This document shows, one piece after another, positions 33,458-41,077 of a DNA stretch of 64,000 bases. The notes under the pieces are model-generated. The model was not told the DNA's origin and made no database searches. It saw only the letters and a list, made by a program, of their open reading frames with translations. The stretch spans positions 3,516,001 to 3,580,000 of the forward strand of contig NZ_CP029186.1 of NCBI RefSeq assembly GCF_003096035.1, written 5' to 3'. This stretch comes from Flavobacterium album. Its GTDB lineage: Bacteria > Bacteroidota > Bacteroidia > Flavobacteriales > Flavobacteriaceae. The stretch's first letter is position 1, and each line of letters begins with the position of its first letter. The position numbers and the translations under genes were made by a program.

Positions 33458-34291
33458 ATGAAACATTTAAAAAAAATCTCCGCATGCATTCTGCTTTTAG
33501 CACTTATGAGCAGTTGCGTAAATCTTAAGCATGTCCATGATTTCTCTTCTTCTTCGCTTAAAAGCATCAACGAGTTTGAGGAAATAAACTATGGATTCGA
33601 ACAAATATGCATTGACAATTGCAAAAACAAGGATATCAAAAGGCTTCTTCTTGATGATACATCCCATTGTGATTGTGCTAATGAAATAAAAGCAGACGAA
33701 GTTACAATGCTTATTTACAATGTGGTTGTTGGTTATTTTGACGGACTTTCAAAACTATCTGCCGAAGATCTGACAAATTATAAAACTGACGGATTGGCAA
33801 AGGCCCTGGGGGATGCGGGCGCTGAAACTGAAAAAGTAAATGCTGCTGCCGAAATCTCCCGGATAACCTTAAAAGCTGTTGCTGGGAAGTACCGCAGCAA
33901 AAAAATTAAAAACTATATTAATGAAGCAAATAGTTCAATTATAGTCCTTATCAAGGCATTAGATTTCAATGTATCGAATATAACCGGTAAGTTAAAATTG
34001 CAGCAGCAGTCATTAAAGGCGGATTATTTTAGCCTTATAAAAGATGCCAGCTTATCAGGCTTTGAAAAGAGAAAGGTAATAGAAGAATATCATTCCAGGC
34101 TGAAAGAGATCTCTTTAAAAATTAAAAAATATGAAACGTACTCTAAAAGCCTGAAAAAAGTTACCGAAGCTCACCAAAAGATAAAAGATAATATCGACAA
34201 ATTCAGCGCGGAAGAAATGAAGGCTATGCTGAACTCCTATGCAAGCGATATAAAAATCCTAACCTCAGAATTTAACAAACTAAAAAATTAA
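33458..34291 (+). CDS. Helical lipoprotein of unknown function
   Basis: A 277-residue protein with a clear lipoprotein signal (ISACILLLALMSSCVN, Cys about residue 20). After a Cys-containing segment (EQICIDNCKNKD, SHCDCAN), the rest is strongly helical and Lys/Glu-rich, with coiled-coil-like stretches (ISLKIKKYETYSKSLKKVTEAHQKIKDNI, in pieces, ~205-250). I do not recognise a family. It is followed two bases after its stop by the 127-residue gene on the same strand, so they form a pair. The pair lies in the opposite direction to the surrounding glycan genes. Confidence 0.75.
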   Translation: MKHLKKISACILLLALMSSCVNLKHVHDFSSSSLKSINEFEEINYGFEQICIDNCKNKDIKRLLLDDTSHCDCANEIKADEVTMLIYNVVVGYFDGLSKLSAEDLTNYKTDGLAKALGDAGAETEKVNAAAEISRITLKAVAGKYRSKKIKNYINEANSSIIVLIKALDFNVSNITGKLKLQQQSLKADYFSLIKDASLSGFEKRKVIEEYHSRLKEISLKIKKYETYSKSLKKVTEAHQKIKDNIDKFSAEEMKAMLNSYASDIKILTSEFNKLKN

Positions 34292-34293
34292 AA

Positions 34294-34677
34294 ATGGCAA
34301 ATTTAACAGCCCAACAAGCACAGAAACTGGCCAATCATTTTTCAGCTATGGCTGAAATAATAGGCAATTACAGGTATAGCAATAATCTCCCTCATAATGA
34401 AGACATGGAGATAGGCAGATTGCAGGAATTAATAATCGAACAGGCTGATGATCTGTATACTAATGCTGCAATACTAATATTCAACGATGTTCAGGGAGCA
34501 CTCAATACCATACAGACGATCACCGAACAGATGGAAAGCACTTATAATACATTGATTAATATACAAAAAGCTATTAATATTGCTGCATCTGTTGTTAACC
34601 TGGGGATGGCAATTTTGGCAAGGGATATGAATGAAATAAGTAATTCAATCGATGAGCTGCTAGAATCCGTATCATAA
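34294..34677 (+). CDS. Small helical protein with a hydrophobic segment
   Basis: A 127-residue, mostly helical protein without a signal peptide. It has amphipathic helices (LTAQQAQKLANHFSAMAEII; GALNTIQTITEQMESTYNTLI) and one hydrophobic stretch near residues 93-110 (AINIAASVVNLGMAILA), ending in an acidic tail. No family is recognised. It is immediately downstream of the helical lipoprotein gene, suggesting partnership at the membrane. The helical hairpin plus hydrophobic segment layout recalls alpha-pore-forming or membrane-inserting proteins, but this is only a resemblance. Confidence 0.7.
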   Translation: MANLTAQQAQKLANHFSAMAEIIGNYRYSNNLPHNEDMEIGRLQELIIEQADDLYTNAAILIFNDVQGALNTIQTITEQMESTYNTLINIQKAINIAASVVNLGMAILARDMNEISNSIDELLESVS

Positions 34678-34683
34678 TATAAA

Positions 34684-34714
34684 TAAAAAAGGCTGTCCCC
34701 TTCAGACAGCCTTT
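34684..34714 (-). terminator. Terminator of GH3 gene (shared with the convergent pair)
   Basis: Arms AAAGGCTGTC (34688-34697) and GACAGCCTTT (34705-34714). On the minus strand the stem is followed by TTTTTTATTT, the stronger direction; plus-strand T-run is short. Confidence 0.8.
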
Positions 34715-34740
34715 ACACACAAAGATCAACAAAATTAAAC

Positions 34741-36984
34741 TCACTTAACTAACACAAACTTATCTTTAAGGTTCGCATCAGAGCTGCCGCCTACCGACAC
34801 TTCAAAGTCTCCCGGCTCTGCAACGAATTTCATATCAATGTTATAAAATCTCAGGTCATCGGAAGAAAGGTCAAATTCCACCGTTCTCTTCTCCCTTTTT
34901 TTAAGGAGCAGCTTGGTAAACTCTTTCAACTCTTTCACCGGACGCGTCACCGACCCGAATTCATCCTTAACATACAGCTGCACTACTTCTTCACCGTCAT
35001 AATTTCCGGTATTGGCAACATCAACGCTAACTTTAATCTTTCCGCCCATGCTCATGCTTTTTGAAGATAGCTTCAGGTTGGAATATTCAAACTTAGTATA
35101 GCTAAGCCCGTAACCAAAGGGATAAAGGGGACTGTTATCCGAATCGATATAACGGGACTTGTATTTTTGTTCAGGGTCGGAAGCCCCTAAATAAGGTCTG
35201 CCTGTATTTTTATGGTTGTAATATAAAGGCACCTGCCCTAAATTCCTTGGGAAGGTTATCGGCAGCTTACCGCCCGGGTTGTTGATGCCGTAAAGCGTCT
35301 GCGCAATGGCATCGCCACCCATAGTACCCGGGAACCATGCCTCAAGTATGGCATCCATATTGTCATTTTCCCAACTAAGGGTAAGGGGCCTTCCGTTCAT
35401 AAGCACTAAAACGATTGGCTTGCCCAGTTTTTTCAGTTCAGCAAGAAATTCTTTCTGGATGCCCGGAAGGTCGATATTGGTGCGCGAAGCAGCCTCGCCT
35501 GTCATGTTTTCAAATTCACCCATAACAGCCACTATAACATCAGCATTGCGGGCATTATCAAGGGCTTTCTGCATCATATCCCTGCGTTGGTCTACGATCT
35601 CAACGCCTTTATCAAAAGTCACTTTACTTTTATCGGTAATTATTTTGTTCACGCCTTCCTGTACGCTCACCGCAAATCCCTGGCGGTCGCCGGTAGCGGC
35701 CCATGAACCTATGATGTTCCAGTCGTCGCTTACCAATGGTCCTACAAAGGCCACTTTTTGTTCTTTACGCAAAGGCAGTACATTATTACTATTCTTCAGC
35801 AACACCATAGACTTGTTGGCTATGCGCAACGCAGCATCGAGGTATTCTTTTTTGGTAATGGTAGCAGCCTCCCTTTTTTCGTTATTATAACGGTATGGGT
35901 CTTCAAAAAGACCAAGGTCGTATTTGGCTTCCAGTATCCGGCGGCAGGCATCGTTAATCTGTGCCTCAGTTACACGGCCTTCATTAAGCAGCTTTTTCAG
36001 GTTCTTTAGGTAAATACCACCCACCATGTCCATATCCACCCCTGCTTTAAGAGCCAACTCCCCCGCATGCATAGAATCTTTGGCAAAACCATGGTATATC
36101 ATTTCGTTCATGCCGGTATAATCGGTCACCACAAAACCGTCAAATTTCCATTCGTTCTTCAATATTCCGTTTACGAGGAATTTATTACCCGTGGCAGGCA
36201 CACCCGATATTTCGTTGAAAGAGGTCATGAATGTCTTAACGCCTGCATCTACAGTAGCCTTGAACGGCGGCAGGTAGGTCTCGCGAAGCACGCGCTCGCT
36301 CATGTCGACTGTATTGTAATCACGTCCGGCCTCAGCAGCGCCATAGGCGGCAAAGTGTTTGGTACAGGCAAGAATTGTATTGTTTAAAGAAAGGTCATTG
36401 CCCTGGAAGCCTTTTACACGAGCGTAAGCCATTTTAGAACCCAAATAGGTATCTTCGCCAGAACCTTCTGACACACGACCCCAACGCGGGTCGCGGGCAA
36501 TGTCTACCATCGGTGCAAACGTCCAGTGGATGCCCGATGCTGCAGCCTCATCAGCAGCTATGCGCGCCGAAAGCTCTGCGCCTTCCAGATCCCAGCCGGC
36601 GGTTTCGCCCAGTGTTATTGGGAATATCGTCCTATAGCCGTGGATCACATCATAGCCAAACAGCAATGGTATCTTCAGCCTTGAGTTTTCCAGATTGAGC
36701 TTTTGAAGTTCACGTGTATATTTTACACCTGTGGCATTAAGTATTGAGCCAACATTCCCTTTTTTAATTTCGTTGATGAAGTTATCGCCACCCTTGGGCC
36801 CCGTTACGGTACCATCGGCAGTGAACTGCACCGTTTGGGCAATTTTTTCATCAATGGTCATTTTTGCCATAAGTTCTGCAACAAACTCATCGCGGGGTTT
36901 TATTTTTTTGTCGGCTTTTTTCTTCTGCGCATGCATTGATACTGAAAAAGCCAGTAAAAGGAGTAAGGTCGTGTTAAATCTCAT
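34741..36984 (-). CDS. bglX: Glycoside hydrolase family 3 beta-glucosidase (BglX-like)
   Basis: A 747-residue secreted enzyme; the start ending at 36984 begins a signal peptide (MRFNTTLLLLLAFSVSMHAQ). Upstream in-frame codons run into a terminator hairpin at 37013-37051 and are unlikely to be translated. The TIM-barrel domain contains KHFAAYGAAEAGRDYN and the nucleophile Asp in FVVTDYTGM. The (alpha/beta)6 domain and C-terminal fibronectin III-like domain (NTGNYDGEEVVQLYVKD) complete the BglX architecture. It likely removes terminal beta-glucose from oligosaccharides in the periplasm, in concert with the GH144 enzyme. Confidence 0.93.
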   Translation of the reverse strand: MRFNTTLLLLLAFSVSMHAQKKKADKKIKPRDEFVAELMAKMTIDEKIAQTVQFTADGTVTGPKGGDNFINEIKKGNVGSILNATGVKYTRELQKLNLENSRLKIPLLFGYDVIHGYRTIFPITLGETAGWDLEGAELSARIAADEAAASGIHWTFAPMVDIARDPRWGRVSEGSGEDTYLGSKMAYARVKGFQGNDLSLNNTILACTKHFAAYGAAEAGRDYNTVDMSERVLRETYLPPFKATVDAGVKTFMTSFNEISGVPATGNKFLVNGILKNEWKFDGFVVTDYTGMNEMIYHGFAKDSMHAGELALKAGVDMDMVGGIYLKNLKKLLNEGRVTEAQINDACRRILEAKYDLGLFEDPYRYNNEKREAATITKKEYLDAALRIANKSMVLLKNSNNVLPLRKEQKVAFVGPLVSDDWNIIGSWAATGDRQGFAVSVQEGVNKIITDKSKVTFDKGVEIVDQRRDMMQKALDNARNADVIVAVMGEFENMTGEAASRTNIDLPGIQKEFLAELKKLGKPIVLVLMNGRPLTLSWENDNMDAILEAWFPGTMGGDAIAQTLYGINNPGGKLPITFPRNLGQVPLYYNHKNTGRPYLGASDPEQKYKSRYIDSDNSPLYPFGYGLSYTKFEYSNLKLSSKSMSMGGKIKVSVDVANTGNYDGEEVVQLYVKDEFGSVTRPVKELKEFTKLLLKKREKRTVEFDLSSDDLRFYNIDMKFVAEPGDFEVSVGGSSDANLKDKFVLVK

Positions 36985-37012
36985 TTTAGTATATTTCGAA
37001 TTAGATGTTTTG

Positions 37013-37051
37013 AAAAAAAGACCGTCCTCCGCCATTGGCAAAAGACGGTCC
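37013..37051 (-). terminator. Terminator after GH144
   Basis: Arms GACCGTC (37020-37026) and GACGGTC (37044-37050). On the minus strand the stem is followed by a TTTTTTT run (37013-37019). It separates GH144 from GH3. Confidence 0.8.
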
Positions 37052-37091
37052 TGAAAAAGAATTGCTATGAAAAAATCCTAATCATTCTAAA

Positions 37092-38471
37092 TTAAAATCC
37101 ATGCTGTGTTGAATGGAAACCAAGGTTAAGCAACCCCTGCTTCACTTCCGGCGCCTGCATGAACAGGTTCCACAGCATACCTGTGCGATGGTTCTCTATC
37201 ATTGGCACTATCGTTCCCTGATCTATGGCAAGGTAGCGCGGTGTAACCCAGTTGTAATGGATACTAAAGGCATCAAACGGGCCGGCTACACCTATAAGCC
37301 TTGATTTCCAGTCGGCATCCTCGTATACGAACCGCAGCATTTTCATTGATTCTTCCGGTGTATAAGGGAAGGATGATAACGCTGCCGTAGGGCTTATGAT
37401 ACCTTTGTCATTTACGGGTGAATGTGCATCGTAGCCCGTAGTGCCGTTCGGGTTGCGGCTATAGCTTGCGGTAAGCCCCCATACTTTGTCGCTATATCCT
37501 GTCCATCCTATTGGGTTGGCAACAGAATAAGCATGCTGTATTTTTGCATGGTTCTGCACCAGCGTCCAGTAATTGGCATACTGATCACTCAATCCTCTCG
37601 GATCCATCCCCAGGTAAGAATAATGCGACCAGAACATTGGGCCTACATTGCCATTGGCACCATTATAGCTTAGCACAACCGGCAGGTTATAGCGTTGCCC
37701 GTTGTTCACTATAGCGCCATTCCTCGCCCAACCTTCATGATAGGCGGCGGCATCTACAGGGTGTGTAGTCGATGCAGCTGCCATGATATAAGTAATGAGG
37801 CATTCATTATAGCCTTCAAGCTTAAAGTTGATCTGCCATTCGTATTGCGGCGACCAGTGCCAGTACAGCGCGTGCTCGCCGCCTTTGGTATACCAGTCCC
37901 ATTCCACGCCTTTCCATAGGTCGTCGGCCTGCTGGGCAAGGGCCTGTTCTTCCTCGCTGCCATTTTTAAAATATTCGCGCAGGCATATCAGCGCTTCGCA
38001 TAAAAATGAGGTCTCTACAAGGTCGCCGCCGTTATCCACGGTACCAAATGGTATCACATGCCCGGTTGTGCCGTTCATCCAGTGCGGCCAGGCACCATGG
38101 AACCTGTCAGCATTCTGTAAAAAGTTAAGTGCAGTCTGTAGCCTCGTGACTGCTTCGCCCCTTGGCACAAAGCCACGTTCTATGCCTACGAGGATAGTCA
38201 TCAGGCCAAAGCCCGAGCCGCCTGTAGTCACTATCTGGGCATCGTTGCCGGGATCATCGGTATGGTACCTTTCGCGTGCCAGCTTTGAATTCGGTTCGGC
38301 ATAATCCCAGAAATATTTAAGCGCATCTTTCTGCGCAAGGTCCAGGATTTGCTCGTCGGTCATTGTTTCCCCTACCGGAGGGGTAGTATTATTATCGCCA
38401 TCCTTACTGGAATCGCACGATGCGCACGAAATGCATAAAGTAAGAATGATGGCTAAATGGTAAATTTTCAC
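37092..38471 (-). CDS. Glucoamylase-family lipoprotein, GH144-like (endo-beta-1,2-glucanase family)
   Basis: A 459-residue lipoprotein (ILTLCISCASC; lipobox near Cys 19). The (alpha/alpha)6-barrel has the glucoamylase-family landmarks DALKYFWDYAEP, TGGSGFGLMTIL, GAWPHWMNG, GGDLVETSFL, LYWHWSPQYEW, FWSHYSYLGMDPRG and WGLTASYS. The family now includes GH144 endo-beta-1,2-glucanases such as the Chitinophaga pinensis enzyme. Assignment to GH144 rather than a sister family is by recognition only. It is probably surface or periplasmic and degrades the imported glucan. Confidence 0.85.
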   Translation of the reverse strand: MKIYHLAIILTLCISCASCDSSKDGDNNTTPPVGETMTDEQILDLAQKDALKYFWDYAEPNSKLARERYHTDDPGNDAQIVTTGGSGFGLMTILVGIERGFVPRGEAVTRLQTALNFLQNADRFHGAWPHWMNGTTGHVIPFGTVDNGGDLVETSFLCEALICLREYFKNGSEEEQALAQQADDLWKGVEWDWYTKGGEHALYWHWSPQYEWQINFKLEGYNECLITYIMAAASTTHPVDAAAYHEGWARNGAIVNNGQRYNLPVVLSYNGANGNVGPMFWSHYSYLGMDPRGLSDQYANYWTLVQNHAKIQHAYSVANPIGWTGYSDKVWGLTASYSRNPNGTTGYDAHSPVNDKGIISPTAALSSFPYTPEESMKMLRFVYEDADWKSRLIGVAGPFDAFSIHYNWVTPRYLAIDQGTIVPMIENHRTGMLWNLFMQAPEVKQGLLNLGFHSTQHGF

Positions 38472-38543
38472 TGTGAAATGTTTTTTGATGATGATTTTTT
38501 GGAAATTTATTTTGGAATTACAGTATAGTTGGGGACATACTGT

Positions 38544-38588
38544 CCCGATGAAATCGGGATAAAAATACCCGGCAGCAATGCTGCCGGG
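38544..38588 (-). terminator. Tandem hairpins after the LamG lipoprotein gene
   Basis: The first is CCCGAT-GAA-ATCGGG (38544-38558); the second is CCCGGCAGC-AAT-GCTGCCGGG (38568-38588). On the minus strand the second is followed by TATTTTTA. The first matches a palindrome common between genes in this group of organisms. Confidence 0.75.
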
Positions 38589-38609
38589 ATTTCTAAATAA
38601 TAAGTTTAA

Positions 38610-39560
38610 TTACCTTCCTGCAGACTCAAGCTGGTAAAGAGCCCTGACATCTGAAAGGATAAGCGCTTTTTTGTAAACACGTATCTCATCTACTTCTCCT
38701 TTAAGAGCTCCGTTCCATGTTTCTACATTTGTTCCATTTGCTATACTTGGAAGAGCACCGATAATTGGGTGGGATGGCTGAAAAAATGCAATTGGCAATG
38801 GCAATGCCACCGTGTTATTGTTTGTTCTGTCTTCCCATGCAGGATTTGATATTTTTTCACCATTTACATACATTGCAACTTTAGCTGTATTGCCATCATA
38901 AGTAAACACGATGTGTGCCCATTGTCCACCAATTTTGTTAGGAAAGGCAGCATGAAGAGGCGTTGTACCATTGTTGGCAGCATTATCTGATATCATCCAC
39001 GATTCCATTTTTGTCATGTTTACGCAGTCACCATTGAAATCGGTTCCGTCTGGTTTCATAAAGTGGTATTCCGCTTTCATCTGGATTGAGTCACTTGACA
39101 CCAGGCCGTGTGTATTACCAAAAAGAGCAAGATTACCTACGTTACCGTTTGGCCCTCCTGCAAATGAAATAATAGGAGATATAGTGCTCACTGCATCGGG
39201 TGTAGTTTTTTGGTTTGTTATTTTAGCCCAACAGCTTATTGTTATACCAGTATTAGATCCGTTTAGTGCCGCAATCGATGGATAGTCCAGGAATCCTGAA
39301 TTTAAATGCAAACCCTGTCCCTTTTTTCCTTCAATCCATGAAGCTCCTACCGTATTTGAAGGCATTGTAGAAGATTTTTCTTCCTTGCCGTCACCATTAA
39401 GTGGCCAATAAGCTAAAAGGTCAGAAGCTGCTACTTCGTCTGCGCTATTGTATCCCCCAATTGGAGGAAGGCTTCCACCTGAATCATCGCTTCCGCAAGA
39501 AGTTAATAATACGCCCGAAGTCGCCATCAGGGCATAAGCAAAAATTTTGATTGTTTTCAT
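38610..39560 (-). CDS. LamG-domain lipoprotein in SusE/F position
   Basis: A 316-residue lipoprotein (LMATSGVLLTSCGSDD). Residues ~45-310 form a concanavalin/LamG-like beta-sandwich (LLAYWPLNGDGKEE, GLHLNSGFLDYPSI, ITISCWAKI, WAHIVFTYDGNTAKVAMYVNGEKI, VDEIRVYKKAL). In the order SusC, SusD, this protein, GH144, it takes the place of SusE/SusF surface glycan-binding proteins. Glycan binding is inferred from context. Confidence 0.85.
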   Translation of the reverse strand: MKTIKIFAYALMATSGVLLTSCGSDDSGGSLPPIGGYNSADEVAASDLLAYWPLNGDGKEEKSSTMPSNTVGASWIEGKKGQGLHLNSGFLDYPSIAALNGSNTGITISCWAKITNQKTTPDAVSTISPIISFAGGPNGNVGNLALFGNTHGLVSSDSIQMKAEYHFMKPDGTDFNGDCVNMTKMESWMISDNAANNGTTPLHAAFPNKIGGQWAHIVFTYDGNTAKVAMYVNGEKISNPAWEDRTNNNTVALPLPIAFFQPSHPIIGALPSIANGTNVETWNGALKGEVDEIRVYKKALILSDVRALYQLESAGR

Positions 39561-39590
39561 AGTAAAAATAAATTAAAAATTAAGTTAGTA

Positions 39591-41051
39591 TTAGTATCCG
39601 TTGTTTTGAATTAATCTTCCACCGCTTACTGTTATAGCCGATGCCGGTAAAGGGAAAACTTCATGTTTACCAACCACAAAGGTTTTGCCATCGGCTGCCA
39701 TTGCCGCTGCTGCCTGCCCGGTACGCACCAGGTCGAACCAACGGTCGTGCTCCATTGCCATTTCCCAACGCCTTTCTTTGTAAAGCTGCTCCATCGTAAG
39801 TCCCGATATTTCTGCCAGGCCGGCCCGCACACGCAATTGGTTAATAATATCCTCAGCTTCTCCGGTATTACCTGTTTGCATTCCTGCTTCGGCACGTATC
39901 AGTAAAATGTCACTGTATTTCAGCAGCCTTAAGTTCTTGGCTGTGTTGCCTTTATCACCGTTCCATGATTCGGCAAGGCTGCTTTGGTAAGCTTTGTAGT
40001 TATAGCGGGGATTGTTTAATGTAGACGGCGCAACAAAGCCATCCCATAAAGTTGAAGGAATGTACATGATTGTAGCTTCTCTCCTCAGGTCGCCCGGCTC
40101 ATAAGAGTTGCTCAGCCCGAGTGATGGTGTGTTAAAGCCCCAACCCAAATCGGGAGTACCCCTTGGTCCCTGCACATTGCAGTAATCTACAAGCCCTTTT
40201 GTGAGCGTAGCCTGAACCTCAAAAACCGACTCCTGCTTGTTCTCCCCTACTTCGCGCCATACATCGGCATAATTTGGCAACAGGCCGTATTGTCCCGAGC
40301 TGATCACGTTGCCCGACATGGTATAGGCTTCATTCCATTTTTGCTGGTACAGGTATACCTTTGCCAAAAGTCCCTGCGCAGCGCCCTGTGTGGCACGCCC
40401 CAGGTCGGCATCTGCATATTGCCCTTTCAATGGAAGCTTTCCTATGGCATCAGTAAGGTCGGCCTCTATCTGTGCATATACTTCTTCTTTAGATTTTTTG
40501 GTAAATACCTGTGCGTTGATAGCTTCGGTATCGTTCAGATCGATGCTGGTTGTTACCAATGGCACACCGCCAAAACAACGCACAAGATCGAAGTACCAAA
40601 AGGCACGCAGGAATTTCACCTCGCCTATCAGCCTGTTCTTAAGTGTTGGGTCTATACTCAGCTGCTCCAGGTATTTCAGGGCGTTATTGGCACGATAAAT
40701 ACCTTCGTAACGGCCATTATAGACATCCTGGAACGATATATCATTGGCATCAAAAGTCAGGGCGTCCATCTTTTGCTTATCGGTACCTGTATCGCTTGGG
40801 GTCGAACCTTTGTCAGCATCATCGCTGGTAATGCTCGTAATGCCTATCCACGAAAAGGAGTACATGTTATAATCAAGCATTTTGTTATATACGCCGTTTA
40901 CCAATTGCACCGCATTGTCAGGATTGTTCAAAAAGTCCTGCTCGTTGATAACATCCTGCGGATTTACGTTAAGGTCGTCATCGCAGGAAACCATTATGGC
41001 TGAAGCCGAAAGCAATCCTGCAAGCAATCTATATGTAAATTTTCTGTTCAT
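39591..41051 (-). CDS. SusD/RagB-family glycan-binding lipoprotein
   Basis: About 486 residues from the ATG ending at 41051 (MNRKFTYRLL); another ATG lies 7 codons upstream. Lipobox SASAIMVSC. TPR-rich SusD fold: NAVQLVNGVYNKML, AEVKFLRAFWYFDLVRCFGGVPLV-type segment (RFLRAFWYFDLV near residue 145), QGAAQGLLAKVYLYQQKW, and the C-terminal ERRWEMAMEHDRWFDLVRTG motif. It caps the SusC channel and binds the glycan at the cell surface. The gene is 27 bases from SusC. Confidence 0.95.
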   Translation of the reverse strand: MNRKFTYRLLAGLLSASAIMVSCDDDLNVNPQDVINEQDFLNNPDNAVQLVNGVYNKMLDYNMYSFSWIGITSITSDDADKGSTPSDTGTDKQKMDALTFDANDISFQDVYNGRYEGIYRANNALKYLEQLSIDPTLKNRLIGEVKFLRAFWYFDLVRCFGGVPLVTTSIDLNDTEAINAQVFTKKSKEEVYAQIEADLTDAIGKLPLKGQYADADLGRATQGAAQGLLAKVYLYQQKWNEAYTMSGNVISSGQYGLLPNYADVWREVGENKQESVFEVQATLTKGLVDYCNVQGPRGTPDLGWGFNTPSLGLSNSYEPGDLRREATIMYIPSTLWDGFVAPSTLNNPRYNYKAYQSSLAESWNGDKGNTAKNLRLLKYSDILLIRAEAGMQTGNTGEAEDIINQLRVRAGLAEISGLTMEQLYKERRWEMAMEHDRWFDLVRTGQAAAAMAADGKTFVVGKHEVFPLPASAITVSGGRLIQNNGY

Positions 41052-41077
41052 TTTTAAAGTATTCATTTTCATAGCAG

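Noticed and set aside
40290..41003. Long plus-strand open frame opposite the SusD-like gene
   Set aside because: Antisense shadow of a clear SusD protein; translated product lacks any recognisable motif.
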